From a virus, in the IMG/VR virus record IMGVR_UViG_3300005613_000279, positions 1-30,993 of that record: DNA of 30,993 nucleotides; one strand, given 5' to 3'. The stretch's first letter is position 1. Every line of letters begins with the position of its first letter. The position numbers and the translations under genes were made by a program. The notes below the pieces were generated by a model that was given only the letters and a program-made list of their open reading frames with translations, did not search any database and was not told the origin of the DNA. Below are positions 13,210-20,882 of this stretch, one piece after another.

Positions 13210-13731
13210 ATGAATATACAAACTAAAATCGAAAAACTAGAGAAAGATTTAAAAGCTCTCAAAAAACAGCTCCGAGAAAAAAACATCGAATGGGTAGAGA
13301 TTAACAATAAGAACTGCCCTACTCTTAAAAAATACGGAGCGAAACCATTCAAGATTATGAAACGGAAAATGAGAGACAAGGACGGCAAAGTTTGGAACAA
13401 CATCAATTTCTTTGACGCTAAAAAGGAGTGCGAGAAGTTAGGACATAGGCTGCCAGACATCAGGGAAATGCTGGCTTTACTGGAGCATTATAGAAAGACT
13501 CAGACTAAAGTTAGCGAGCATGACAAGGAATTTCTAGGAATTGAGGAATTGTCTCTTGACGAAGATGTTTATATGGAGTGGGTTAAAGGTGCTGGCTGCG
13601 CCTTTCTACGGGGTGCGGGTTGGGACAACACATCCGACGCGGGTGTGTTCGCACTCACTCTGAACAGTACGCCGTCTTACTCTAGTTACTACTATATTGG
13701 GTTTCGTATGTGTTCTGATTTAGGTAAGTAA
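13210..13731 (+). CDS. C-type-lectin/FGE-fold protein with DGR-like variable end
   Basis: 173 aa. Residues 1-25 form a coiled coil (KIEKLEKDLKALKKQLREKN). The core follows FGE-sulfatase/DUF1566-type proteins: W30... then FDAKKECEKLGHRLPDIREMLALL, EWVKGAGCAFLRGAGWDN, and the end TLNSTPSYSSYYYIGFRMC. The final IGFR is the usual end of this lectin-like fold, where diversity-generating retroelements place their variable residues. This 3' end is visibly GC-richer than the gene body. AGGAGG in the duplicated array flank gives its SD. Role: probably ligand or receptor binding by the virion. No reverse transcriptase or template repeat is in this window, so active diversification is unproven. Confidence 0.72.
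   Translation: MNIQTKIEKLEKDLKALKKQLREKNIEWVEINNKNCPTLKKYGAKPFKIMKRKMRDKDGKVWNNINFFDAKKECEKLGHRLPDIREMLALLEHYRKTQTKVSEHDKEFLGIEELSLDEDVYMEWVKGAGCAFLRGAGWDNTSDAGVFALTLNSTPSYSSYYYIGFRMCSDLGK
13609..13707 (+). other. DGR-like variable region candidate
   Basis: Covers RGAGWDNTSDAGVF to IGFR. The run SYSSYYY uses codons TCT TAC TCT AGT TAC TAC TAT. Every one ends in C or T, as expected if AAC/AAT template codons were altered at their adenines. It is GC-rich compared with surrounding genes. No matching template repeat was found by eye in the window. Confidence 0.45.
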
Positions 13732-13732
13732 T

Positions 13733-14200
13733 ATGAAAAGAATAAAGCTAACCAGAGGAAAATTCGCATTAGTCGATGATAGAGATTATGAATGGCTCAA
13801 TCAATGGAAGTGGTGGGCTGGTAAACACCGATATAATTTCTATGCTGAAAGATGGGAATGGAAAAATGGCAAACGGACTAATATCAAAATGCAATATGCT
13901 ATCTTAGGGAAAAAGAAAGGATATGTTATTGACCATATCGATAGAAATGGTCTTAACAATCAGCGAAGCAATTTGCGGTTTGCGACTATACGACAGAATA
14001 ATATAAACAAAAGAATGCACAAAAATAATACATCTGGATACATGGGTGTTTATTGGCATAAGCATTGTAAAAAATGGGCGGCGTGTATAAGGAAAAATGG
14101 TAAATCCATCCATTTAGGATTGTTTGAAAAACCCGAAAAAGCGTCAGTTGTTTACAAAGAAGCAACTAAGAAATATCACGAAGGATTTGCGAGTTTATGA
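13733..14200 (+). CDS. HNH homing endonuclease with AP2 domain
   Basis: 155 aa, starting one base after the lectin-like gene. N-terminus IKLTRGKFALVDDRDYEWLNQ is typical of HNH-AP2 endonucleases. The nuclease core is YVIDHIDRNGLNNQRSNLRFAT with Asp67, His68, Asn72 and Asn80. Residues about 101-150 (SGYMGVYWHKHCKKWAACIR, then KSIHLGLFEKPEKASVVYKEA) are an AP2 DNA-binding domain. The usual MHRLILG segment is changed to MQYAILG, so activity may be altered. These enzymes cut intronless or cassette-less alleles and drive their own spread. Here it could mobilise the direct-repeat-flanked cassette it sits in. Confidence 0.88.
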   Translation: MKRIKLTRGKFALVDDRDYEWLNQWKWWAGKHRYNFYAERWEWKNGKRTNIKMQYAILGKKKGYVIDHIDRNGLNNQRSNLRFATIRQNNINKRMHKNNTSGYMGVYWHKHCKKWAACIRKNGKSIHLGLFEKPEKASVVYKEATKKYHEGFASL

Positions 14201-14302
14201 TATCTGATATCTAAGTATCTCTGGCGCGGAGAGCCAGTCAAAATAGAAATTAGGCAGGGGCTCAAGGCTAAATAAATTACTATGATAGTCTAATGACATA
14301 GA

Positions 14303-14329
14303 AAGAATAACCAATAAGCGAAGATGAGA
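14303..14329. repeat. 27-bp direct repeat, right copy
   Basis: Perfect copy of 12335-12361. It is preceded by about 100 noncoding bases (14201-14302) that hold only a small CTGGC/GCCAG hairpin and a TGATATC tandem. It is followed at once by GGAGAAAATG, the SD and start of the next gene. Confidence 0.75.
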
Positions 14330-14336
14330 GGAGAAA

Positions 14337-14606
14337 ATGAAAGCTAAAAGTTATATTTGCAGAATTTATAAAAACAATAAGTTAATAAGAAGGTTCGACT
14401 CCTCTTTTATTAGGCGTTTTACCAACCAGCTACGCACGGTTGGTTGGAGAAACGGGCCTTTAATGGTTTATCTTAGAATAACCTATGGTAGACACGAAGA
14501 TAATTTTGGGAAGTTTGTTCAATTCGATAATAAGGGTGAGTATACAACCAAAAAAGATTTATGGGCGGCTTTTAAGGCTTTTACAGAAGACGGAGGGGAG
14601 AAATGA
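14337..14606 (+). CDS. Hypothetical protein
   Basis: 89 aa from ATG 14337 with GAGAGGAG upstream; part of the SD lies in the right direct repeat. Beta-rich and basic: YICRIYKNNKLIRRFDSSFIR, then GPLMVYLRITYGRHEDNFGKF, and a helical end KKDLWAAFKAFTED. No family is recognised. It probably followed the membrane-protein gene (12109) directly before the cassette arrived. It overlaps the next small gene by ATGA. Confidence 0.6.
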   Translation: MKAKSYICRIYKNNKLIRRFDSSFIRRFTNQLRTVGWRNGPLMVYLRITYGRHEDNFGKFVQFDNKGEYTTKKDLWAAFKAFTEDGGEK

Positions 14607-14758
14607 TGCGGGAATTAAAAGAATTTTATGTTGATAAAGCATTTATGTTGCTTTATAGAGCATATAGGTGGCATACAAAATCGGAATTATATCACTGGAG
14701 CATTAAAAAACTGAAAAAAGTAATTGAGGAATTGGAGAAAAAGGAGAATAAGAAATGA
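14603..14758 (+). CDS. Small helical protein
   Basis: 51 aa, coupled to both neighbours through ATGA overlaps. Helical: LKEFYVDKAFMLLYRAYRWH, then SIKKLKKVIEELEKKENKK. No family is recognised; the overlaps and composition support it as real. Confidence 0.5.
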   Translation: MMRELKEFYVDKAFMLLYRAYRWHTKSELYHWSIKKLKKVIEELEKKENKK

Positions 14759-14943
14759 GCAGCAAGTCTAAATTACAAGCAATTACAAGAGATTACAAGA
14801 GATTTATTAGGTTTATTGAAAAGGAAATTATTGGCAAAGATGAAGAGGCTTTATCTAAAGATGACAGCTCAATAAATTGGATAAATGCAAGGAATAACCT
14901 GCGATATGAGCAGAGATTAAAACTAAAAAAAGGGGTAAAATGA
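14755..14943 (+). CDS. Small hypothetical protein (MSSKSK start)
   Basis: 62 aa, starting with ATGA overlap and ending with ATGA overlap into the nuclease gene. Basic and helical: ITRDYKRFIRFIEKEIIGKD, then WINARNNLRYEQRLKLKKG. Its first six residues, MSSKSK, and the underlying DNA match the start of the next gene. That suggests a local duplication of the start region. No family is recognised. Confidence 0.5.
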   Translation: MSSKSKLQAITRDYKRFIRFIEKEIIGKDEEALSKDDSSINWINARNNLRYEQRLKLKKGVK

Positions 14944-15248
14944 GCAGCAAGTCAAAACAAAAGGGCTATAACTTAGAAAACCAAGTCAAAAAAAGGTTTT
15001 TGAAAGCTGGGTTTAAGTGTGAGAGGTTGGGACAACCTAATCAACCTGATTTAATGCTTGAAAATTTCGGAACGATAGAGTGTAAATGCTACAAAAAAGG
15101 GTTTAAGAGCTTATATAGATATTTAGGAGATAATGCAGGGTTAGTAATTAAACAGCAGTCGCCAAAAGCAAAGGGTTGGAAGACATTAATGGTTATGCCA
15201 TTAGAAACTTTTATTCATTTGATGATGATTAAGGAGATAGGAGAATGA
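14940..15248 (+). CDS. Holliday-junction-resolvase-like PD-(D/E)XK nuclease
   Basis: 102 aa. NLENQVKKRFLKAGF has the N-terminal catalytic-type Glu13, followed by QPNQPDLML (Asp37) and GTIECKCYKK (Glu47-x-Lys49), then an amphipathic segment. This is the Hjc/VRR-type PD-(D/E)XK layout at the right size. Archaeal Hjc and phage analogues resolve four-way junctions during recombination and before packaging, and the gene is four to five genes ahead of the terminase. Alternative: a small restriction-type or nicking nuclease of the same fold. Confidence 0.72.
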   Translation: MSSKSKQKGYNLENQVKKRFLKAGFKCERLGQPNQPDLMLENFGTIECKCYKKGFKSLYRYLGDNAGLVIKQQSPKAKGWKTLMVMPLETFIHLMMIKEIGE

Positions 15249-15331
15249 CAATTAAAGACTTCATTTTAACAGTATTGATAGCGATAATTATTACAGGTAT
15301 AATTGATTTGGTTATTCAACTTTTAAAATGA
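15245..15331 (+). CDS. Very short single-span membrane peptide
   Basis: 28 aa with ATGA overlaps at both ends: MTIKDFILTVLIAIIITGII, then a short LVIQLLK tail. Almost all of it is one hydrophobic helix. The coupling at both ends and the unbroken frame argue that it is translated. Function unknown. Confidence 0.5.
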   Translation: MTIKDFILTVLIAIIITGIIDLVIQLLK

Positions 15332-15525
15332 GCGACAAAATTATTACTTGTGTAGGATGTGGACGGCAATTCAGCTTTAGTGCCGGCGAGCAGGAATTCT
15401 TTAAAAAAAAAGGCTTCTCTAATCCTAAAAGGTGTCCTTCTTGTAGATTAAAAAGAAGGCAGGAAAGATTTGAAAGAGAGTCGAGGGCAGAATTACCTTA
15501 TCCTACTAGTAGCAGGAAATTTTAA
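15328..15525 (+). CDS. Zinc-ribbon protein (zf-trcl-like)
   Basis: 65 aa. CVGCGRQFSFSAGEQEFFKKKG, then NPKRCPSCRLKRRQ. The CxxCGxxF/F-S-x-x-EQ-x-FF and P-x-RC-x-x-CR pattern matches the probable zinc-ribbon domain family found in bacteria and phages. Followed by a basic tail. It is coupled to the peptide gene upstream (ATGA) and the next gene (TAATG). Presumably binds nucleic acid. Confidence 0.7.
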   Translation: MSDKIITCVGCGRQFSFSAGEQEFFKKKGFSNPKRCPSCRLKRRQERFERESRAELPYPTSSRKF

Positions 15526-15725
15526 TGGCAACATTTAAAACTACATTTAAATCCAAGATATTAGTAGAGACTAAAACATATCATACTTATGGTGCGAACT
15601 TAGCTATTTCCTATCGGGAGTTTAAGAAAATGATCGATAAAGGACATTATGAACTAGAGGTTGTTAAACCGATGTTTAGTTATGATAATGAACCGACCAT
15701 TATAATCAGGGAGAAAAAATCATAA
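15525..15725 (+). CDS. Small beta-rich hypothetical protein
   Basis: 66 aa, starting in a TAATG overlap. Alternates strands and loops (FKTTFKSKILVETKTYHTYG, then HYELEVVKPMF and TIIIREKK) with a short helix YREFKKMIDKG. No family is recognised. Confidence 0.5.
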   Translation: MATFKTTFKSKILVETKTYHTYGANLAISYREFKKMIDKGHYELEVVKPMFSYDNEPTIIIREKKS

Positions 15726-15726
15726 T

Positions 15727-15951
15727 ATGGAAATAGTTTTGTCTATTATTATTTTTTTGATTAATGCTAGTTCCTTCCTTTTTGGACTATGGATTGGTTC
15801 AAAAATACCACCAAAGGAAACAGAAAAGATTTTAAAGAAGTTTAAGCCGAAGCGAGCAAAGGATACTGGTGTGGTTAAAGGAGTAACACCAAAAGAGGCA
15901 AGAGCAATTAAGGACAAGGAGTTCAGGGATGCCTTCCCTCAAGTGTCCTAG
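15727..15951 (+). CDS. Membrane-anchored small protein
   Basis: 74 aa. One N-terminal hydrophobic helix (VLSIIIFLINASSFLFGLWIG) then a basic cytoplasmic-type tail (KETEKILKKFKPKRAKD, GVTPKEARAIKDKEF). It overlaps the next gene by 23 bases in another frame. No family is recognised. Confidence 0.5.
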   Translation: MEIVLSIIIFLINASSFLFGLWIGSKIPPKETEKILKKFKPKRAKDTGVVKGVTPKEARAIKDKEFRDAFPQVS

Positions 15952-16219
15952 GTGTGGCAAGAAAACACCAAAAGAAAAACAGTTTTGCCAGCATTGTCTT
16001 TTTAACATTGGAAAGTATGAGTCAAGATGGCCGACAATCAGCAATATAGGTATTTTAAATGAACAGAAGAGGCAATGGCAGAGGGATAAACATGCTAAGG
16101 ATATTATTCAACCATATATGAAGAACAAACCGAACCCAGATTTTGTTAAAGCCTACAAAGACCAGCCGGAATTATTAAATCAGTATTTTACAAAGGATGA
16201 GTTAAGGAAAAATGAATAA
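15929..16219 (+). CDS. Zinc-ribbon protein upstream of terminase
   Basis: 96 aa. N-terminal zinc ribbon LKCPRCGKKTPKEKQFCQHC, followed by a helical region with NEQKRQWQRDKHAKDIIQPY and DQPELLNQYFTKDEL. It overlaps the terminase small-subunit gene by 8 bases, so it may assist packaging or genome-end recognition. That role is by position only. Confidence 0.6.
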   Translation: MPSLKCPRCGKKTPKEKQFCQHCLFNIGKYESRWPTISNIGILNEQKRQWQRDKHAKDIIQPYMKNKPNPDFVKAYKDQPELLNQYFTKDELRKNE

Positions 16220-16730
16220 AAAGAAAAAGAAAGAATTGGAAACAAAACTGACAATCAAACAAAGGAAATGGATTGTAGAGTATTTAAAAACTGGTAATGC
16301 TACCCAATCAGCGCTTAAAGTATATGATTGTAAAGATTATAGTTCTGCTGGAAATATTGGCAGTGAAAACCTAAAGAAACTACAAAGTCCGCTTAAAATT
16401 TTAATGGAAAGTCATGGTTTAGATATGGGGCGATTACTTAAAGTGCTAGATGATGGATTGAGTGCGAACAAAGTTATTAGTGCAATGGTTATTAACAAAA
16501 AAGGTGATGGTATGAAACAAGGTAATTCTATGACGAAAGATTTTATTGATGTACCCGATCATGCAATTAGACATAAATATATGGAAACTGCTGGAAAATG
16601 GTTGGGAGTTGAACAGGAAAAAGAAAAAGTATCACAACAGTTCAACCAATTCAATTTCTATAATATCCCGCCAGAAGAATTAAAAAAGCGACAAAAAGAA
16701 GTGTTAAAATCTATCATTGATGGACAATGA
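16212..16730 (+). CDS. terS: Terminase small subunit
   Basis: 172 aa. LTIKQRKWIVEYLKTGNATQ, then SALKVYDCKDYSSAGNIGSE, is the helix-turn-helix start typical of phage terminase small subunits (homeodomain-like DNA recognition). A middle acidic helix follows (LDMGRLLKVLDDGLSANK), then HAIRHKYMETAGKWLGVEQE. It recognises the packaging site and hands DNA to the large subunit, whose gene overlaps its end by 11 bases. Length and order are normal for the family. Confidence 0.82.
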   Translation: MNKKKKKELETKLTIKQRKWIVEYLKTGNATQSALKVYDCKDYSSAGNIGSENLKKLQSPLKILMESHGLDMGRLLKVLDDGLSANKVISAMVINKKGDGMKQGNSMTKDFIDVPDHAIRHKYMETAGKWLGVEQEKEKVSQQFNQFNFYNIPPEELKKRQKEVLKSIIDGQ

Positions 16731-18378
16731 AAGCCTTAAAAACCAAGCTGCTTCAGTTCTTGCATGGATAAAAGATAACAGAATTGTTGGTGAGAATGGA
16801 CAGTTAATAGAATTTGATAATCACAAGTTCTTGGCGCTTCCTTATGCTGATTTGAATCCTAAACAGGCGATTAGAAAATCAGCTCAAGTTGGTTGGTCAA
16901 CTCTAGCAATTTTAAAAGCATTTCATTTAGCATTGTTTGCCGGAACTAATATCGTTTATACTCTTCCGACTAAAGCAGTTGTTAAAGACTTTGTTCAACC
17001 AAAAGTTAATCCGTTGATTGAGAAAAATCCAATAATACAAAAATCGTTGGGACAAACGGATTCAATTACATTAAAAAAAGTTGGGGATAGATTTATTTAT
17101 TTTCGGTCAAGCTGGGAGGAAGCGTCAGCGATTATGATTAGCGCAGATATCATTGTTTCTGATGAGTTAGATAGGTCAAAGCCTAAGACGATTGCTACTT
17201 ATGCTTCAAGGTTAGGCGCTTCTGAATTTGGCTGGTTCTGGAAGTTTAGCAACCCTTCGTATCCTGGATTTGGTGTTGATGAAGAATGGCTTAAATCAGA
17301 CCAAAAACATTGGTTTGTTAAATGTCCTCATTGTGGTCATTACACTTATTTTGATTGGTTAGACCCTGGAGAATTAAACCAAAAGCATGTTCACTATGTT
17401 GATATAAACAAGGAACAGTATTCTTGCGGTAAATGCAATAAAATGATTGACGATGAGAGTAGAAAGAATGGCCGGTGGATTAAAAAGCACATGAACAGGG
17501 AAATATCCGGCTATTGGGTGTGTCAGATGATTGCTCCCTGGGTGTCTGCTAAAAAGATTGTTGATGAGTATTATAATAACAAAGGCAATACCGCTTATTT
17601 TTATAACTTTGTTCTAGGAAAACCATATCAGGAAAAGGATTTGTCGGTTGACCGGCAGACCATAATAGATTGTATCGTTCCGACAAAGAATAGAAAACAA
17701 AGCGTTGCCATGGGTGTTGATAATGGAGTTGTTAAAACTTATGTCATTGGCAACGATCAAGGGATATTTGACATTGGAGAAACTGAGGACTGGGAGGATA
17801 TTGAAAGAATGAGAAATAGATATAATGCTTATATGGTCATTGACGCTAATCCTTATCCTACTCATCCTAAGAAACTAACAAAGAAATACCCTGGTAAAAT
17901 ATACATTCATTATTATCAAACAGATCGAAAAGCAAGTGATATAACTAGATGGGGAGTTAAAGATAAGCGCCGGGTAGTTGTTTCTGATCGGACAAAGTTA
18001 ATTGATATGGTAGTTGATGAACTTAACAATCAGGAGATTATTTTCAATATGACCGAAAGTCGTTTGGAAGATTACATTGTTCATTGGAAGAATATGTATC
18101 GGGTGGTTGAGGTTGATCGTCTTGGCGTGATGAAAGGAGCTTGGAAAACTCCTGAAGGTAAGCCGGATCACTTCGCTCATGCCACTTGTTTGTGGCGTGT
18201 AGCAATGGAAAAAGCTCGTTCTGCGACTGGAATAGGTGGGGTAACATCCCCACGACCTCGTAAAAAGTTCGGTAGAGAGGCTGTAGTAGTCTCAAAAGAC
18301 AATACAATCCCCGGTATTGATATCCAAAAGGCGGCAAGAGCGATAGCAACACCTAAAAGGAGCTGGAGGAAAGTGTGA
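16720..18378 (+). CDS. terL: Terminase large subunit (GpA-like)
   Basis: 552 aa from ATG 16720 (TTG 16717 is an alternative). ATPase: KSAQVGWSTLAILK serves as the Walker A-like loop of GpA-type terminases, and DIIVSDELDRSKP as Walker B. A zinc ribbon CPHCGHYTYF... CGKC is inserted between the ATPase and nuclease parts. Nuclease: VAMGVDNGVVKTYV, MVIDANPYPTHP and DHFAHATCLWRVA supply the acidic residues of the RNase H-like fold. It pumps DNA into the capsid and cuts genome ends. Fits between terS and portal genes. Confidence 0.88.
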   Translation: MDNESLKNQAASVLAWIKDNRIVGENGQLIEFDNHKFLALPYADLNPKQAIRKSAQVGWSTLAILKAFHLALFAGTNIVYTLPTKAVVKDFVQPKVNPLIEKNPIIQKSLGQTDSITLKKVGDRFIYFRSSWEEASAIMISADIIVSDELDRSKPKTIATYASRLGASEFGWFWKFSNPSYPGFGVDEEWLKSDQKHWFVKCPHCGHYTYFDWLDPGELNQKHVHYVDINKEQYSCGKCNKMIDDESRKNGRWIKKHMNREISGYWVCQMIAPWVSAKKIVDEYYNNKGNTAYFYNFVLGKPYQEKDLSVDRQTIIDCIVPTKNRKQSVAMGVDNGVVKTYVIGNDQGIFDIGETEDWEDIERMRNRYNAYMVIDANPYPTHPKKLTKKYPGKIYIHYYQTDRKASDITRWGVKDKRRVVVSDRTKLIDMVVDELNNQEIIFNMTESRLEDYIVHWKNMYRVVEVDRLGVMKGAWKTPEGKPDHFAHATCLWRVAMEKARSATGIGGVTSPRPRKKFGREAVVVSKDNTIPGIDIQKAARAIATPKRSWRKV

Positions 18379-18647
18379 GATTTTGGAGTTCTGAATTACA
18401 TAAGGATAAGATAGAGGATAAGATAGAACCGACTAAAACAATATCAGTTTGGTTATATAATGGAGACAATTTTCGCAAAAAGAATTTCAGGTGTGTCAAT
18501 TGCGGGCTCATAGTTTTTTCGTATTTTTCCGATGTAAGAATTATTGTTGTTGGTGGTAGACCGATGATGGAAAATCCAACTAAAGTTTATGCTCATCCAC
18601 TGGAGATAATGTGTAAGAGATGTAAACAAAAGTATATTGTTGAATGA
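18375..18647 (+). CDS. Zinc-ribbon protein after terminase
   Basis: 90 aa, GTG start in a GTGA overlap, with GGAGG upstream. RCVNCGLIVFSYFSD, then EIMCKRCKQKYIVE: two CxxC pairs about 40 residues apart with beta strands between. Its stop codon lies over the promoter region of the portal gene. No specific role is known; it is one of several zinc ribbons in this genome. Confidence 0.6.
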   Translation: MRFWSSELHKDKIEDKIEPTKTISVWLYNGDNFRKKNFRCVNCGLIVFSYFSDVRIIVVGGRPMMENPTKVYAHPLEIMCKRCKQKYIVE

Positions 18648-18668
18648 TTTGACTATTGGTGTTATTAT
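18640..18668 (+). promoter_or_regulatory. Portal-gene promoter (hairpin-leader type)
   Basis: TTGAAT (18640-18645), 17 bp, TATTAT (18663-18668). Predicted +1 falls on AGAGGT at 18675, the same place as in three other leaders. The upstream gene ends within the -35 area. Confidence 0.5.
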
Positions 18669-18686
18669 ATCTTCAGAGGTTATTAA

Positions 18687-18708
18687 CCCCGCAATGGCGG
18701 GGCTTTTT
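18687..18708 (+). terminator. Leader hairpin with U-tract before portal
   Basis: CCCCGC (18687-18692), loop AATG, GCGGGG (18697-18702), then C and five Ts. It lies between the promoter's predicted +1 and the portal start at 18717. By shape it is an intrinsic terminator for the terminase operon or an attenuator for the portal promoter. Confidence 0.8.
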
Positions 18709-18716
18709 ATTTTATA

Positions 18717-20675
18717 ATGTCAAGCATCAATACTATAGATACACCCCAAGAGCAAGAAAGAAAAGAAGAAGGCGCTATTGGCGCGGAAGCGGTTTTAACT
18801 CTTAACATTTCTGATAGTGAATTAAGGGCATTGCTTGATTATAAATTAAGGACAGCAGAAGCATTTTGGAATGGTAAAGGAATTGAGTTAGATAAAAAAA
18901 GAGAAAGAGCAGAAGAGTATTGGACTGGCAGTTATCAAGACAATTTGGATTTCTTCGGACATGAATTTCCCTATGTAGATAACAGGATATTTATGTCATT
19001 GGAAACGATTATTCCTATTGCTTTATCAAGACCACCAGAACCAGATGTTTCTCCTGCTAAGGATGAAGATGCTTCGAGGCAATTAGCCGATGATGTTAAA
19101 AAAGTGTTACTAGCAAAATACCAAGAACAAAAGCTGAGAGGTAAGTTCAGAATGGCATTAAGACATTTGTTGTTATATCGGCTTGGTGTTCTTAAATATC
19201 GCTGGAACAAAGACATTGGCGACTATGGAGATGTTGAAGTGGATTGGGTAAGACCGCAGAAAATTATTGTCGATAAAGGAGCTATTTGCGGCAAAGAACC
19301 TGAATTTGTCGCTGAATATATGGAAGATACTGTTGAAGCATTGGTAGATAAATTTCCTAATAAGCAAAGTGAGATTTACAGGAAGTTTCATATTATCAGA
19401 GGAACGAAAAAGCAATTAAGTGAAAGGGTTGGCTATTATGAAATGTGGTTTAGTTATCTTGACAATGAAGGTAAACCACAACAGGGCGTGTGCTGGAAGT
19501 GTGATGAGCTTATATTAGATAAGCAGAAGAATCCTAACTGGGATTATACAGGCGAGGAAGTGTTGATAGAGAGAGAAGAAGAAACGGGATTTGAAGATGA
19601 AGGCTTTGGATTTCCTGAAACAGAAACTGTTTATCATAATCATTTTACTAATCCCAAGATGCCTTATATTTTCCTTAGCTATTTGAATTTAGGGCGGCGA
19701 TTTATTGATGACCTTGCTTTGGCGGAAGTAGCGATACCATTACAAAAAGTAGTTGATAAAAGAGGCCAGCAGATTGTTGAAAACGCTGATGCTGCTAATA
19801 GCGGCTGGGTGTTTAACAAGGAGTTTATAAGTAAACCAGAAGCCCAAAAACTAACAGGCGCATTTGATGAAAAAGTGGTTGGTGATGGTGATGTGAGAAG
19901 CGGTGCAATGAGACTGCCACCACCAACATTACCAGCTTATGTGATTGAGGATAAGTTTGATGCTAGAAATGAGATTGATAATCTATTAGGGACACATTCT
20001 ACTACTAGGGGTGAGAAAGGTAAAAAAGAAACCCTGGGCGGCAGGATACTCCTTAAAGAGGCGGATACTGGTCGGATAGGGGATTTAGTCAACTCAGCGA
20101 TTGAACCAGCGGCAGAAGATTTATACAATGGCCTTGTTCAGTTGATGAAAGTCTTTTATGTTAAACAACATTTTATTAAACATGTTGGTGGCGACGGAGA
20201 AAGAACATTTTTGGAATTTGACAGGGATAAAATAGAAGATGGCATTGAGATTATTATTAAGTCGGGGACAACGATGCCGACTGATAAATCAAGACAAAGG
20301 GCAGAGGCGCTTGAGCTATCTAAGGCAGGACTGATAGACCCGATGACATTGTTTGAAGCATTGGAACACCCCAATCCAAAAGAAGAAGCAAAGAGAATGG
20401 TTTTATACAATACTGATCCAATGGCTTATTTAAAGGAAATTCTAGGAGTTGAGGGTGGAACTGGCGATGTGATGAGAGTAATTGAAAGAATAAATAGCGG
20501 TGAATGGACTGAACCGCCAGCAGAAGTTACTGAAGAATATTTAGCTGAATATACAAGGTTTGTTCAATCAGAAGACTTTAATAATCTTGAGCCGGAAATA
20601 CAAGTATTGCATACCAAGCATTTAGCAATGGCTAATGAAAAAGCAAAAGAAGCAATGGGAGAGGGGGTAGAATAA
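18717..20675 (+). CDS. Portal protein
   Basis: 652 aa. No single motif defines portals, but the position (after terminase, before capsid), size and layout fit. An N-terminal acidic helix (KLRTAEAFWNGKGIELDKKR) is followed by EYWTGSY and a beta/alpha core with DYGDVEVDWVRPQKIIVDKG. A long helical stem follows (IPLQKVVDKRGQQIVENAD) and a C-terminal region. Portals form the dodecameric ring through which DNA enters and leaves. The large size is more like podovirus head-tail connectors than short siphovirus portals. No SD is obvious; the ATG lies after the leader hairpin and U-tract. Confidence 0.72.
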   Translation: MSSINTIDTPQEQERKEEGAIGAEAVLTLNISDSELRALLDYKLRTAEAFWNGKGIELDKKRERAEEYWTGSYQDNLDFFGHEFPYVDNRIFMSLETIIPIALSRPPEPDVSPAKDEDASRQLADDVKKVLLAKYQEQKLRGKFRMALRHLLLYRLGVLKYRWNKDIGDYGDVEVDWVRPQKIIVDKGAICGKEPEFVAEYMEDTVEALVDKFPNKQSEIYRKFHIIRGTKKQLSERVGYYEMWFSYLDNEGKPQQGVCWKCDELILDKQKNPNWDYTGEEVLIEREEETGFEDEGFGFPETETVYHNHFTNPKMPYIFLSYLNLGRRFIDDLALAEVAIPLQKVVDKRGQQIVENADAANSGWVFNKEFISKPEAQKLTGAFDEKVVGDGDVRSGAMRLPPPTLPAYVIEDKFDARNEIDNLLGTHSTTRGEKGKKETLGGRILLKEADTGRIGDLVNSAIEPAAEDLYNGLVQLMKVFYVKQHFIKHVGGDGERTFLEFDRDKIEDGIEIIIKSGTTMPTDKSRQRAEALELSKAGLIDPMTLFEALEHPNPKEEAKRMVLYNTDPMAYLKEILGVEGGTGDVMRVIERINSGEWTEPPAEVTEEYLAEYTRFVQSEDFNNLEPEIQVLHTKHLAMANEKAKEAMGEGVE

Positions 20676-20882
20676 ATGGCTGAAGGTAGAGGCAGAATGG
20701 GTGGACCATATGCTGCCGGACCAGGTGGTGTTTGTGTTTGTCCAAAATGTGGTTATCAATCATCTCATAAGAGAGGTGTTCCTTGCACGAAACAGAAATG
20801 CCCGAAATGTGGTAGTTCAATGGCAAGGAAGATTAGTAAAAGTGCGGAATTAAAGGTTATGCGGAAAAGAGGAGGTGATTAA
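20676..20882 (+). CDS. Zinc-binding CPKCG protein
   Basis: 68 aa; the ATG follows the portal stop directly (TAAATG). GPGGVCVCPKCGYQSSHKRG, VPCTKQKCPKCGSSMARK: paired CPKCG motifs with extra Cys and His between. This pattern looks like a small conserved zinc-binding protein seen in bacteria and phages. It ends with a basic tail and carries the SD for the next gene in its 3' end. Confidence 0.65.
   Translation: MAEGRGRMGGPYAAGPGGVCVCPKCGYQSSHKRGVPCTKQKCPKCGSSMARKISKSAELKVMRKRGGD

Noticed and set aside
12391-13460. Minus-strand Pro-Ala repeat ORFs over the two arrays
   Set aside because: They run back over the confident + strand genes at 12577 and 13210 and have no SD. Their openness is a side effect of the hexamer repeat. 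The silent variation at Pro third positions keeps a small doubt.
14201-14302. 3' part of a group I intron carrying the HNH-AP2 gene
   Set aside because: A GGCTA/TAGTC pair resembles P7, but only about 14 nt separate the strands, too short for P3/P8, and no 5' half is visible.
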